Origin: Porphyromonadaceae bacterium UBA4262
Lineage (GTDB): Bacteria; Bacteroidota; Bacteroidia; Bacteroidales; Muribaculaceae
Direction: 5' to 3'
Length of the DNA: 64,000 nt
Assembly (NCBI GenBank): GCA_002396085.1
Contig: DGWI01000015.1
Location: forward strand, 1-64,000
Shown: in pieces, positions 52,620 through 61,069 of the stretch
Position numbering within the stretch: position 1 is the stretch's first letter
Layout of the letters: every line of letters begins with the position of its first letter
Notes under the pieces: generated by a model
Seen by the model: only the letters and a program-made list of their open reading frames with translations
Databases searched by the model: none
Told to the model about the DNA's origin: nothing
Program-made: the position numbers and the translations under genes

Positions 52620-53210
52620 TCAGCGGGGGAGGAAGCGGCGGATGTGGCTGACTTTGAATATCCAGCAAGTGTTCTGCTCGAGGCTGCGCTTGAGGGGCGA
52701 CATGCCGGCGGTGTCGACGTGATCGCGCCCCATGGTGATGATGCCATAGACCTTGCCGTCGCGCATCACAGGACTGCCACTGGAACCATGCGTGATGCGG
52801 TCGACGGTTGATATGCGGCGATAGCCGTCCTCGTCCTGCTCATTGAGCACCAGGCTTTGTGTGCCCACTTGCCGCAACCCCTGCGGCAACATCTGCCAAC
52901 ACAAGACATCGAGGTGGTCGAGCGGCTCGGTATCGGCATCGGCCAACGAGAGCGGGCTCTTCAGTCCGGGTATGGGATAGAGCGCCACGTCATAGCCCCG
53001 CTTGTCGGTGGTGGGTAACTGCCGGGGTATCCATTGGTCATATTGCAAGGGGTGCCAGTCTTGCCCGTTGCGCAGATAATAGGTCGCCTCAGTGTTGATG
53101 ACATGGCCGGCCGTAATCAAGTAGTCATCGATGCAGAAAGCGGTGCCGGCAAACGAGCGTTCGTCGCCACACTGCCTGAACAGCGGCATGATGTAGTTAG
53201 CAATCAACAT
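52620..53210 (-). CDS. Trypsin-like serine protease
   Basis: A 196-residue protein without a signal peptide. The trypsin-like triad is visible: His36 in LITAGHVIN, Asp74 in YDVALYPIPG, Ser144 in THGSSGSPVMRDGKVYGII. It resembles a minimal chymotrypsin-fold peptidase, possibly cytoplasmic. I chose ATG 53210; the longer frame upstream is encoded by a GGGTTAG heptamer array and would start with GTG. Proteolytic target unknown. Confidence 0.8.
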   Translation of the reverse strand: MLIANYIMPLFRQCGDERSFAGTAFCIDDYLITAGHVINTEATYYLRNGQDWHPLQYDQWIPRQLPTTDKRGYDVALYPIPGLKSPLSLADADTEPLDHLDVLCWQMLPQGLRQVGTQSLVLNEQDEDGYRRISTVDRITHGSSGSPVMRDGKVYGIITMGRDHVDTAGMSPLKRSLEQNTCWIFKVSHIRRFLPR

Positions 53211-53220
53211 CGATTTTTGG

Positions 53221-53308
53221 GTTGGGGTTAGGGTTAAAGGTTTGGGGTTAGGGTCTTGGGGGGAAGAATGGTTAAGAGCCACAACCCTAACCCTTACACC
53301 ATAAACCT
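53221..53308. repeat. Palindromic GGGTTAG-type array
   Basis: Left arm with GGGGTTA/GGGTTAA units, right arm CCCTAACCC. The step is mostly 7 bp. It lies between the TonB receptor gene and the trypsin-like gene. Confidence 0.65.
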
Positions 53309-53312
53309 GGAT

Positions 53313-55715
53313 TTAGAACTTGAGTTGCAGGCGGGCGTTGATCTGGCGGCGCGTCAGGTAGTTGGGCACGGCATACTGCAACTCGTTGACATCGGTCACC
53401 CAGTAGTAACTGCTCACGTTGCTGATGTCGAAGATGTTGAACACGTCAACTCCCAGCCAGATGCTCTTGAAGTGGCTCAAGAAGCCTGTAGTGGGACGGT
53501 GGTCGGGACCAACGAGCATGAAACTCAGGCCCACATCGACGCGCTTGTAGGCAGGCTGACGGAAGTAGGCCACATCGCGTGTCATGCGTGGCGCCGTGGT
53601 GGGCAGACCGTCGCTGATGATGCCCTTGAGGCTGAACTTGAGCCTAGGCACTGAGGGAAAGTAGTCGGTGAAGAACAATGCCACGCTATAGCGCTGGTCG
53701 GTGGGGCGCGGCACCTTGACACCGTTGAGGGTCTCCTGCGTCTTCATGAGCGAGAAACTGAGCCATGAGTCGGTGCCCTCAACAAACTGCCCGAACAACT
53801 TCATGTCGATGCCAGCCACATAGCCGCTGCCCTCGTTCACACCACTGTAGACCATCTTGAGATTGTCGACCTCGTAGGGGATGATGTTCGACAAGTTCTT
53901 GTAGTAGATTTCGGTGGTGAACTTGAACGGCCGGTTGATGGCTCTGAAACTGTAGTCGCCACCCAGGATGGCATGAATGCTGCGCTGGCTCTTGATGTTG
54001 CGGTTCAGGTCGATGTAGGCGTTGCCCAGAGAGTCAACTTTCTCCATGCGATACTCCTTGTAGAACGGTGCCTGATAGTAGAGACCACCCGCCAGTCGCA
54101 GCGAGAAGCGATTGTTGCGCTCGGGCACAAAGCCGATGCTGAAGCGCGGCGAGATGAGCGTTTCCTTATTGAAGTCCCAGTAACTGACACGCACACCGCC
54201 GTTAATCGACCACAAGCCAGCCGATGACATCAACTTGTAGGTGTCCTGGGCAAAGAAGGCAAACCGTGTGGTGTTGAGGTCGTGGCTCGATGTCTGATTG
54301 TAGATCACGTTGACCTCTTGCGGGATGTGCGGCAACGAGTAGCCTGCCGAGTCGCGCCACTCCCACTCGCTCGAGCGGTCGTAGATGGTCTCGCGACGCA
54401 TTGAAATGCCGTAACTCAAATTGTTGTGATTGATGCCCGTGTTTCCCTTGAGAGTCAAGTCGTAAACACTGAGTTTGAGCCGGTTGCGGGCATGCTCGTG
54501 ATACTTGCCCACACCCAGTTCGCCACCCACGCCACCTTCGCCACCAGTGCCGGCCTCGTCCAGCCAGTACTCGCCGTGGATGTCGTAGGCCACCAACTCG
54601 TTGGTCTGGTAGCCAGATGCTTGCAGCGTGAAGTCGTTACCCTTGTTGAGGCGGTAGTTGAGCGACAAGGCACCGAAGTAGGTGTAGAACTTGTCCTTCT
54701 CCTGTCCGTCGAAGTAGACCTTGAACGACTTGGCGTTGGTCGACGTGCCGAAACTGGTCTCACGGTTGACAGGGACAAAACGGTAGTTGTTGAGCGACAC
54801 ATTGCCCAAGAACGACACGCGGAACTTGTCGCTGGGCTTGAGCACCATGTAGGTCTGATAGTCAAAGTACTGTGGGTCATACTCGCCCTTCGACTCCAAC
54901 GAGCCCAGCAGCGATGAGTTGCGCTTGTAGCGCGCACCATGCATCATCGAGAACTTCTTGGTGCCATAGCCCAGCATCAGACTGCCGCCCTGCAGGCTGG
55001 CCGAGACTGAGCCTTCGAAAGCCTCGGGGTCACGATAGGTGATGTCGAGCACCGACGACATCTTGTCGCCATACTCGGCATTGAAGCCGCCGGTCGAGAA
55101 CTCGACCTTCTGCACCATGTCGCCGTTGATGATGCTCAATCCCTCTTGCTGCCCGCTGCTGATGAGTTGCGGGCGATAGACCTCTATACCGTTGATATAG
55201 ACGCTGTTCTCGTCATACGAGCCACCGCGCACCATATACTGCGATGACATCTCGTTCTTGCTGCTCACACCCGCCATGGTGGTGAGCACATTCTCGACAG
55301 CATTGCCGCTGGCGCTGGGCGTGATGCTGCTCTGACTCACATCGATGCCCTGCATGGCATTGGTCTGCTTCTTGTACTCAGTGACGGTGACCTCGGTCAA
55401 TTCCTGGGTTTTCTCATAGAGTTTGGGGTTGAGTGTGACAGAACCCTCGGGCTTGATGAGCTGGCGAGTGATGGTGCTATAGCCCAAGCATGAGAACTCG
55501 ACCATGATGGTGTCGTTCTTGGGCACGTTCATCTCATAGAAGCCTTTCTCATTGGTGTTCACACCAAGGGTGGTGCCCAAGATGCGCACTGTGGCAAACT
55601 CAATGGGGTGGCCGGCATCATCGACTACCTTTCCCGATATTTTGACTTGCGCCATCATGCCCAGTACCGACATCAGGCACACGAGCAAGATGCAGATATG
55701 CTGTTTCAACTTCAT
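53313..55715 (-). CDS. TonB-dependent receptor with CarboxypepD-like N-terminal domain
   Basis: The 800-residue product has a signal peptide (1 to ~23), a carboxypeptidase-regulatory-like domain (about 25-105, KISGKVVDDAGHPIEFATVRI), a plug domain (about 120-225, with AMQGIDVSQSSITPS and SSQYMVRGGSYDENSVYINGI) and a long beta-barrel ending RRQINARLQLKF. It imports an unknown ligand across the outer membrane with TonB energy. No SusD partner follows, so it is not a standard Sus-type pair. ATG 55715 is preferred over the GTG before it. Confidence 0.93.
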   Translation of the reverse strand: MKLKQHICILLVCLMSVLGMMAQVKISGKVVDDAGHPIEFATVRILGTTLGVNTNEKGFYEMNVPKNDTIMVEFSCLGYSTITRQLIKPEGSVTLNPKLYEKTQELTEVTVTEYKKQTNAMQGIDVSQSSITPSASGNAVENVLTTMAGVSSKNEMSSQYMVRGGSYDENSVYINGIEVYRPQLISSGQQEGLSIINGDMVQKVEFSTGGFNAEYGDKMSSVLDITYRDPEAFEGSVSASLQGGSLMLGYGTKKFSMMHGARYKRNSSLLGSLESKGEYDPQYFDYQTYMVLKPSDKFRVSFLGNVSLNNYRFVPVNRETSFGTSTNAKSFKVYFDGQEKDKFYTYFGALSLNYRLNKGNDFTLQASGYQTNELVAYDIHGEYWLDEAGTGGEGGVGGELGVGKYHEHARNRLKLSVYDLTLKGNTGINHNNLSYGISMRRETIYDRSSEWEWRDSAGYSLPHIPQEVNVIYNQTSSHDLNTTRFAFFAQDTYKLMSSAGLWSINGGVRVSYWDFNKETLISPRFSIGFVPERNNRFSLRLAGGLYYQAPFYKEYRMEKVDSLGNAYIDLNRNIKSQRSIHAILGGDYSFRAINRPFKFTTEIYYKNLSNIIPYEVDNLKMVYSGVNEGSGYVAGIDMKLFGQFVEGTDSWLSFSLMKTQETLNGVKVPRPTDQRYSVALFFTDYFPSVPRLKFSLKGIISDGLPTTAPRMTRDVAYFRQPAYKRVDVGLSFMLVGPDHRPTTGFLSHFKSIWLGVDVFNIFDISNVSSYYWVTDVNELQYAVPNYLTRRQINARLQLKF

Positions 55716-55885
55716 CACGAATTACCTTATCACGAATTATCGAATGCACAAGGCCCAGACTATGAGCCCCGGTTCTAAAAGATAATAACGCAAAAAGGTC
55801 ACAATAATTATAAAAGCACCTGACAAATCGCTCCAGTCAGTGCAAGCGTGCCTCGGGTGCGAGTCACCGCCGGGCAGCTTGGAGC

Positions 55886-56494
55886 CTACTTCTGTTCCTT
55901 GATCTCGGCGTTGATCTGGGCGATGTAGTCGAGCAGTTCATCGCGGCCACGGCCGTCCTCGCTGCTGGTGACAAAGATGGGTGGCAGTTCTTCCCAGGTC
56001 TCGAGCAACACTTGCTTGTAGGCCTCAACGGCCTCGGCACCTGCCTGACGGCCCAGTTTGTCTATCTTGGTGAACACGATGGAGAATGGAATGCCAAACT
56101 CACCCAGCCACTGCATGAAGTCGGTATCAATCTTCTGTGGCTTGAGCCGGCTGTCGACCAGCACAAACAGATTGGTCATCTGCCGCCGCGTCATGATGTA
56201 GCCGCGGATGATGCGCTCCAATTGCGAACGCTGATCCTTGCCTCGGCGGGCATAGCCATAGCCTGGCAGGTCAACAATATACCACTCATTATTGATCTTG
56301 AAGTGATTGATGAGCAGCGTCTTGCCCGGCGTCTGCGAGGTCTTGGCAAGCCCCTTGCGGCCAGTGAGCATGTTGATGAGCGATGACTTGCCCACATTGC
56401 TCCGCCCGATAAAGGCATACTCGGGCAATGTCGTGTCGGGGCACTTGCTCACATCACTGTTGCTAATCTCAAATTCGGCGTAACGGATATTCAT
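55886..56494 (-). CDS. yihA: Ribosome-biogenesis GTPase YihA/YsxC/EngB
   Basis: A small GTPase of 202 residues needed for assembly of the large ribosomal subunit. Visible motifs: G1 GRSNVGKSS (30-38), G2 TPGKT, G3 DLPGYGYA, G4 FTKIDK and G5 TSSEDGRGRDEL. The length is normal for the family. It has its own -7 box (56514-56521) and is separated from mdh by a heptamer array. Confidence 0.95.
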   Translation of the reverse strand: MNIRYAEFEISNSDVSKCPDTTLPEYAFIGRSNVGKSSLINMLTGRKGLAKTSQTPGKTLLINHFKINNEWYIVDLPGYGYARRGKDQRSQLERIIRGYIMTRRQMTNLFVLVDSRLKPQKIDTDFMQWLGEFGIPFSIVFTKIDKLGRQAGAEAVEAYKQVLLETWEELPPIFVTSSEDGRGRDELLDYIAQINAEIKEQK

Positions 56495-56513
56495 TGTATT
56501 TCAAGATTTTCGG

Positions 56514-56521
56514 CAAAGGTA
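56514..56521 (-). promoter_or_regulatory. -7 box for yihA
   Basis: TACCTTTG on the minus strand, 19 bp upstream of the ATG. Confidence 0.5.
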
Positions 56522-56592
56522 CTATTTTTTTGCCACATAGACAACAATGCCAGTATCTGACGACACTGACATTGTCATATTTCATGAAGTTT

Positions 56593-56656
56593 TTGGTTCT
56601 CAGTTTTCAGTTTTCAGTTTTCAGCCATAACCGACATCCGACAACTGATAACCAAT
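56593..56656. repeat. Palindromic heptamer array
   Basis: TTCTCAG and TTTTCAG units, centre CAGCCATAACCGAC (minus-strand GTTATGGCTGAAAAC), then ATCCGAC, AACTGAT, AACCAAT units, between mdh and yihA. Confidence 0.75.
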
Positions 56657-56667
56657 AGCGCTTTGAA

Positions 56668-57660
56668 TTAGAGGTTGGGATTGACCTTGCTCCACTCGCT
56701 CACGGGAGGAACGATGTCGAGGTCGACCAACTCGTCGCGCATCTTGCACAGGTGCTCATAGCTAGCGTCGAGTTTAGCCATCTCCTCCTCGGTGCCCTGC
56801 GGCATGCGGAAGGTGCAGCCGTTCTCGTTGAGCGTGGTGTCCATTGCCATCATGATGTTCTGATAACGCTCGTTCTTGACAAATGTGCCAGCAGGCCAGA
56901 CAAACTTCTCGCCGCCCATGACCGAGCGAATCATCTCGACCGACAGATAAGCCGGGCTCTGGAACGAACTGCGACCGCGCAACTCGATAATCTTGGCGCC
57001 ACCCTTGGTGACATCAACCTTCATCTGCTCCCACTCGTCGTGAGACATCTTGCCCTGCTCGATGAGGTCGTAGAGCGGAGTGCCATCGATGCGCACCTGC
57101 GAACCGAACACTGCCATCTGCTCGCCGTGACCACCATAGGTGGTGCAACCAGTGACCTTGCTCTGCATCACACCGAAGTGCTTGGCCAGCGCGCTCTGCA
57201 GACGGGTCGAGTCAAGACCTGCCAGCGTGGTGACCTGAGAGGGTTTCAAGCCCGAGTAGAGCAGCGTCACCAGACCAGTAAGGTCGGCGGGGTTGAAGAT
57301 AATGACCACATGCTTCACATCGGGGCAATATTGCTTGATGTTCTTGCCCAAGCCCTCGGCGATCTCGCAGTTGCCCTTGAGCAGATCCTCGCGGGTCATA
57401 CCAGCCTTGCGGGGAGCACCGCCACTGCTGATGATGTACTTAGCATTGGTGAAAGCCTCAGCCACATCGGTGGTGGCAGTGATCTTGACATCACCGAAAC
57501 CGCTCTGGCGCATCTCCTCGGCCACACCTTCGGGCGAGAACACGTCATAGAGGCAGATATCGTTAGTCAGACCCATCATCAGGGCGGTCTGAACCATGTT
57601 TGAACCAATCATGCCGGCAGCACCGACGATGACGAGTTTGTCGTTAGTTAAAAAAGCCAT
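56668..57660 (-). CDS. mdh: Malate dehydrogenase
   Basis: The enzyme interconverts malate and oxaloacetate with NAD. The 330-residue sequence has the Rossmann motif VGAAGMIGSNM (12-22), SGGAPRKAGMTREDLL (substrate loop with the conserved Arg), NPADL, GLDSTRL and the catalytic His in TTYGGHGEQMAVFGS. It fits the Bacteroidetes lineage of MDH. ATG at 57660. A promoter with -33 TTGG and -7 TACCTTTG lies at 57711-57741. Confidence 0.95.
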   Translation of the reverse strand: MAFLTNDKLVIVGAAGMIGSNMVQTALMMGLTNDICLYDVFSPEGVAEEMRQSGFGDVKITATTDVAEAFTNAKYIISSGGAPRKAGMTREDLLKGNCEIAEGLGKNIKQYCPDVKHVVIIFNPADLTGLVTLLYSGLKPSQVTTLAGLDSTRLQSALAKHFGVMQSKVTGCTTYGGHGEQMAVFGSQVRIDGTPLYDLIEQGKMSHDEWEQMKVDVTKGGAKIIELRGRSSFQSPAYLSVEMIRSVMGGEKFVWPAGTFVKNERYQNIMMAMDTTLNENGCTFRMPQGTEEEMAKLDASYEHLCKMRDELVDLDIVPPVSEWSKVNPNL

Positions 57661-57710
57661 TTTTATAAAAAATATTATTGTTAATAATGTTATTTTTCAG
57701 AAATAGACTG

Positions 57711-57741
57711 CAAAGGTAATAGTTATCTGCCGCATGACCAA
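57711..57741 (-). promoter_or_regulatory. Promoter for mdh
   Basis: On the minus strand TTGG (57738-57741), 19-bp spacer, TACCTTTG (57711-57718). Confidence 0.55.
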
Positions 57742-57808
57742 ACTTAGTTGTTTAAATATTGTGAATGATTAAGCAACACCCAAAATAATTCAACATTTTA
57801 TCCGCTCG

Positions 57809-57832
57809 TTTGTCAATTAGTTTGTACCTTTG
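57809..57832 (+). promoter_or_regulatory. Promoter for recR
   Basis: TTTG at 57809-57812, 12-bp spacer, TACCTTTG at 57825-57832. Transcription should start just before the heptamer array at 57843. Confidence 0.55.
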
Positions 57833-57842
57833 CAAACCGAAA

Positions 57843-57893
57843 AAGTTGTCGGTTATCGATTGTGACTGAAAACCGACAACCGACAACCGATAG
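57843..57893. repeat. Palindromic heptamer array forming the recR leader
   Basis: GTTGTCGGTT (57845-57854) is the exact reverse complement of AACCGACAAC (57871-57880); the centre is GTGACTGAAAACC. It lies wholly between the promoter and the ATG at 57895, so it would be transcribed as a hairpin leader. Confidence 0.75.
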
Positions 57894-57894
57894 A

Positions 57895-58521
57895 ATGGAT
57901 CAGGAATTTGCATCATCACTACTCGAACAGGCAGTGAGCCAATTTGCCTCACTGCCCGGCATAGGACGGAAGACCGCCCTGCGACTGGTGTTGCACCTGC
58001 TCAAGCAGAGCGAGCAAGACGCAACAGCCTTTGGCGAGGCGATCATCCGTCTGCGGCACGAGATACGCTACTGCCGGGTGTGCCACAACATCAGCGAGAC
58101 CGACGTGTGCCCCATCTGCTCCAATCCCAGCCGCGACGCATCGACCATCTGCGTGGTCGAGAACGTCAAGGACGTGATGAGCATCGAGAACACCCACCAG
58201 CACCACGGACTGTATCATGTGCTGGGAGGGCTCATCTCGCCCATGGATGGCGTGGGACCGCAAGACATCGAGATTAATAGTCTGGAGCAGCGCGTCAAGG
58301 AGGGAGGCATCAAGGAGGTGATACTGGCGCTGAGTGCCACCATGGAGGGCGACACCACCAACTTCTACATCTTCCGTCGCCTGGCCCCCTACCCCGACGT
58401 CAAGGTCACCATGCTGGCACGCGGTGTGAGTGTGGGCAACGAGATTGAGTATACCGACGAGTTGACGTTGGGTCGTTCCATCATCAACCGCACCCCGTTC
58501 AGCGACACTCTGACGCAATGA
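57895..58521 (+). CDS. recR: Recombination mediator RecR
   Basis: RecR works with RecO and RecF to load RecA on gapped DNA. The 208-residue product has the helix-hairpin-helix (LPGIGRKTALRL), the four-cysteine zinc finger (Cys60, Cys63, Cys72, Cys75) and a Toprim domain (STICVVENVKDVMSIE, ILALSATMEGDTT). The start is ATG 57895, directly after a heptamer array; no purine-rich ribosome site is visible between them. A small 47-residue gene follows about 100 bp downstream. Confidence 0.95.
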   Translation: MDQEFASSLLEQAVSQFASLPGIGRKTALRLVLHLLKQSEQDATAFGEAIIRLRHEIRYCRVCHNISETDVCPICSNPSRDASTICVVENVKDVMSIENTHQHHGLYHVLGGLISPMDGVGPQDIEINSLEQRVKEGGIKEVILALSATMEGDTTNFYIFRRLAPYPDVKVTMLARGVSVGNEIEYTDELTLGRSIINRTPFSDTLTQ

Positions 58522-58522
58522 G

Positions 58523-58596
58523 TTGTTGTCAGTCGTCGGTTGTGGCTGAAAACTGAAGGCTGAAAACCGATAACTGACAACTAAGAACTGATAACC
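58523..58596. repeat. Palindromic heptamer array
   Basis: TTGTCAG, TCGTCGG units, centre GTTGTGGCTGAAAACTG, then AGGCTGA, AAACCGA, TAACTGA, CAACTAA, GAACTGA units, starting two bases after the recR stop. Confidence 0.75.
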
Positions 58597-58624
58597 ACTG
58601 ACTTTATTCTTAATTAGAAAAAGG

Positions 58625-58768
58625 ATGGCCGATAATTATCTAGACCGACAGTTTCAAGAACGCGAGGCTCGCCTAGCCAAGAAAGAGAAGGCGCACCAAC
58701 TGAAATTGCGCCGCTTCCGCGAGGCCTATATCAAGCGACTCAAGGAGCAAAAAAATCAACAAGAATAA
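58625..58768 (+). CDS. Small basic conserved-type protein (47 residues)
   Basis: An ATG at 58625, with AAAAAGG directly before it, opens a 47-codon frame ending in TAA at 58766-58768. The product (MADNYLDRQFQEREARLAKK..., then KLRRFREAYIKRLKEQK) is a single charged helix with many Lys, Arg and Glu. I recall similar short proteins starting MADNYLE in other Bacteroidales, but the function is unknown. It follows recR after a heptamer array and ends right before a hairpin, which supports it being a real transcribed gene. Confidence 0.6.
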   Translation: MADNYLDRQFQEREARLAKKEKAHQLKLRRFREAYIKRLKEQKNQQE

Positions 58769-58770
58769 AC

Positions 58771-58804
58771 AATCGCGCGACCCCATCAATGGAGTTGCGC
58801 GATT
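58771..58804 (+). terminator. Hairpin after the 47-residue gene
   Basis: AATCGCGC (58771-58778) pairs with GCGCGATT (58797-58804). Confidence 0.5.
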
Positions 58805-58892
58805 CTCATCTCATCACTGACACTGAGTTTTACTTCAGTTCGCTGATTGCCTGAGTGTTGCCACCTGTTACAAGCGACAAGGGTGAGATGCC

Positions 58893-59717
58893 TCAAGCAC
58901 CATAGGCCAACGCGGCACCCAGGGCGGTGCAATACTCGGCGTGCTCGGGGATGCGGAAGCGCACCCCATAGAGGTCTTCCATGATGCCGAACACGACGCG
59001 GCATTGTGGCAACCGTGCAAGGTTGCCGATGCACACAAAGTCGGGTATTCCGCCATTGATCTGCGACAACACTGCGCACGAGCCGATGGTCTCGACCACC
59101 ATGCAGATGAGGCCCAGTGCAATGTCCTCGTGAGTGGCATTGGCATTGCGCACCTTGCCGAAGAGCGATGCCGTGGCATGCATGGGCAGGCCTTCAAGGT
59201 CGTTCTGGCTGATGTCCTTGATTTGTAGATTGATGTTGGCGATGTCGCCTTGCGATGCCATCTCAACGACCTCGCAAATGTCGCTGGTGCCCAGCATCAG
59301 GTGCGACAGGCCACGCAGCGTGCCACCACCCATCGAGATGCCGCCGATGTGCTTGATGCCGCTATCATCGACACGCACCAGCGTAGTGCCCGTGCCCATC
59401 GACACGACAATCAGCCTGTCGAGCCCACTGTCAAAGCGGGCCCCCAGACCGTCGGCCTGGAACTCATCAACCTTGGTGGTAGGCAGGCCATAAATGGGTG
59501 TCTCAACACTGCTGCTGCCCACTCCCGTGATCATCACATGCTCTATGTCGCCCAGAGAGATGCCATTGTCATAGATATATTTGCCAAAGGCTCCAAAGAG
59601 CGAGGTAATGGGGTCTGCCGCAGTGATAAACAGCGGGTTACACAGTTGCTTGTCATCACGCAATCCCACAATCTTGGTGGTGCTTCCACCCACATCGATT
59701 CCAATTACTAGTCCCAT
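58893..59717 (-). CDS. coaW: Type II pantothenate kinase-like protein
   Basis: The 274-residue protein has the ASKHA phosphate motif GIDVGGSTTKIVG (5-17), ITGVGSSSVE, MGTGTTLVRVD and GGISMGGGTLRG, typical of type II (fumble-like) pantothenate kinases, which start coenzyme A synthesis. The C-terminal IPEHAEYCTALGAALAYGA is also conserved. Length and motifs match Bacteroidetes and Firmicutes CoaW. It is flanked by a nested repeat element upstream. Confidence 0.88.
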   Translation of the reverse strand: MGLVIGIDVGGSTTKIVGLRDDKQLCNPLFITAADPITSLFGAFGKYIYDNGISLGDIEHVMITGVGSSSVETPIYGLPTTKVDEFQADGLGARFDSGLDRLIVVSMGTGTTLVRVDDSGIKHIGGISMGGGTLRGLSHLMLGTSDICEVVEMASQGDIANINLQIKDISQNDLEGLPMHATASLFGKVRNANATHEDIALGLICMVVETIGSCAVLSQINGGIPDFVCIGNLARLPQCRVVFGIMEDLYGVRFRIPEHAEYCTALGAALAYGA

Positions 59718-59731
59718 GTCTTTTAATAATT

Positions 59732-59862
59732 AAGTTTTCGGTTGTCGGTTACAAGCCCCCCAAGCCCCCCTAAAGGGGGGTGTACAAAGTGGCAGCCACA
59801 ACAGTAGTTCCCCCTTTAGGGGGCTAGGGGGCTTGTTACCGAAGACCGGCTACCGATAGCCA
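59732..59862. repeat. Heptamer array interrupted by a palindromic element
   Basis: Left arm TTTTCGG/TTGTCGG (59734-59750) and right arm TACCGAAGACCGGCTACCGATAG (59837-59859, shown as units) are the two halves of a heptamer element. Bases 59751-59836 between them are the CCCCCTAAAGGGGG element. Confidence 0.7.
59751..59836. repeat. Palindromic CCCCCTAAAGGGGG element, copy 2
   Basis: ACAAGCCCCC at the left end and GGGGGCTTGT at the right end are perfect inverted ends. The interior shares TGTACAAAG, CCACAACAGTAGT and the CCCCTTTAGGGGG palindrome with the copy at 46373-46464, in the opposite orientation. Confidence 0.8.
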
Positions 59863-59941
59863 TTGCTGAAAAACGGTGTAAAATTATATGTTTTTTTTGA
59901 CATGGGAAAATAAGCCACAATATTTCTCGTTATTTATTATT

Positions 59942-61069
59942 GTGATTGATGTAACGATTGTCATTGTCAACTATCGCGTGAAGTACTTTCTGGAGCAGAC
60001 TTTGCGCTCGGTCAAGGAAGCCATCAATGGCCTCCAGGCCGAGGTGTATGTCATTGACAACAACTCGGGTGACGACTCGATCGAGCACTCGCGGGCACTA
60101 TTCCCGTGGGTCAAATTCATTGAGAACAAGAAGAATGTGGGGTTTGCGCGTGCCAACAATCAGGGCATTGTCGCCGCACAGGGCGAGTTCACCCTTATCC
60201 TCAATCCCGACACCATCATCTCGACCGAGAGCCTGTGCCGACCCATCGCGTGGATGCGCGAGCACAGCGACTGTGGTGCAGTGGGCGTGCGCATGGTCGA
60301 TGGCAATGGCACATTCCTGCCCGAGTCCAAGCGAGCCTTCACCACCCCGTGGGTGTCGTTCTGCAAGATCTTCGGCCTGTCGAAACTCTTCCCCAACTCG
60401 CCCACCTTTGCCAAGTATCACCTGCGCTACCTCAATGACCGTGAGGCACACAAGGTCGACATTCTGTCGGGTGCGTTCATGCTGTGCCGCACACAATTGC
60501 TGCAGCAGGTGGGTGGCTTTGACGAGGACTTCTTCATGTACGGCGAGGACATCGACTTGTGCTATCGCATGTACAAGACCGGCATGAACAACTGGTATCT
60601 GCCTGTCGAGATTATTCACTACAAGGGCGAGAGCACCAAGAAGGACTCGATGCGCTATGTCAGGGTATTCTACGAGGCCATGCTCATCTTCTACCGCAAG
60701 CACTATCCTCGATACAGTTGGATTGGCTACCCCATCGTGCAACTGGGCGTTGCCGTGCGCGCCTCGATGGCGATGCTCAAGCGCGCATTCAAGCGCATCT
60801 TACCCACCAAGAGCCCCCACCCCACCAACAATGCCCCCTGGGTGATACTGAGCGACAACCACGCCCGCGTGACCATGGCAACGGGGTTGAACCACTTCAA
60901 GATGACCATACCTGCCGAGGGGCCTGCACAGGTGCTGATTGACGATGCCACCTACAGTTACAGCGAGATCATTCACATCATCTCGAGCAACTCGCGCAAG
61001 GGAGTGGAGTTCCACATCTTCTCGGCTGCCAACGAACTGATTATCTCACCCAAAATGAGCCAGGCATGA
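59942..61069 (+). CDS. GT2-family glycosyltransferase (rhamnosyltransferase-like)
   Basis: A GT-A fold transferase: DVTIVIVNYRVKYFLEQTL at the N-terminus, VYVIDNNSGDDS, NKKNVGFARANNQG, ILNPDT (DxD-like nucleotide-sugar site) and GGFDEDFFMYGEDIDLCYR. This is the WbbL type that adds sugars to lipid-linked polysaccharides. A ~100-residue C-terminal extension follows with an amphipathic basic stretch (SMAMLKRAFKRILP). The start is most likely GTG 59942; an ATG at 59888 would add 18 hydrophobic residues not seen in the family. Its TGA overlaps the ATG of the acetyltransferase gene. Confidence 0.87.
   Translation: MIDVTIVIVNYRVKYFLEQTLRSVKEAINGLQAEVYVIDNNSGDDSIEHSRALFPWVKFIENKKNVGFARANNQGIVAAQGEFTLILNPDTIISTESLCRPIAWMREHSDCGAVGVRMVDGNGTFLPESKRAFTTPWVSFCKIFGLSKLFPNSPTFAKYHLRYLNDREAHKVDILSGAFMLCRTQLLQQVGGFDEDFFMYGEDIDLCYRMYKTGMNNWYLPVEIIHYKGESTKKDSMRYVRVFYEAMLIFYRKHYPRYSWIGYPIVQLGVAVRASMAMLKRAFKRILPTKSPHPTNNAPWVILSDNHARVTMATGLNHFKMTIPAEGPAQVLIDDATYSYSEIIHIISSNSRKGVEFHIFSAANELIISPKMSQA

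Noticed and set aside
53221..53308. Telomere-like TTAGGG repeats
   Set aside because: Units are irregular and fit the local 7-bp array family better; nothing indicates a linear replicon end.
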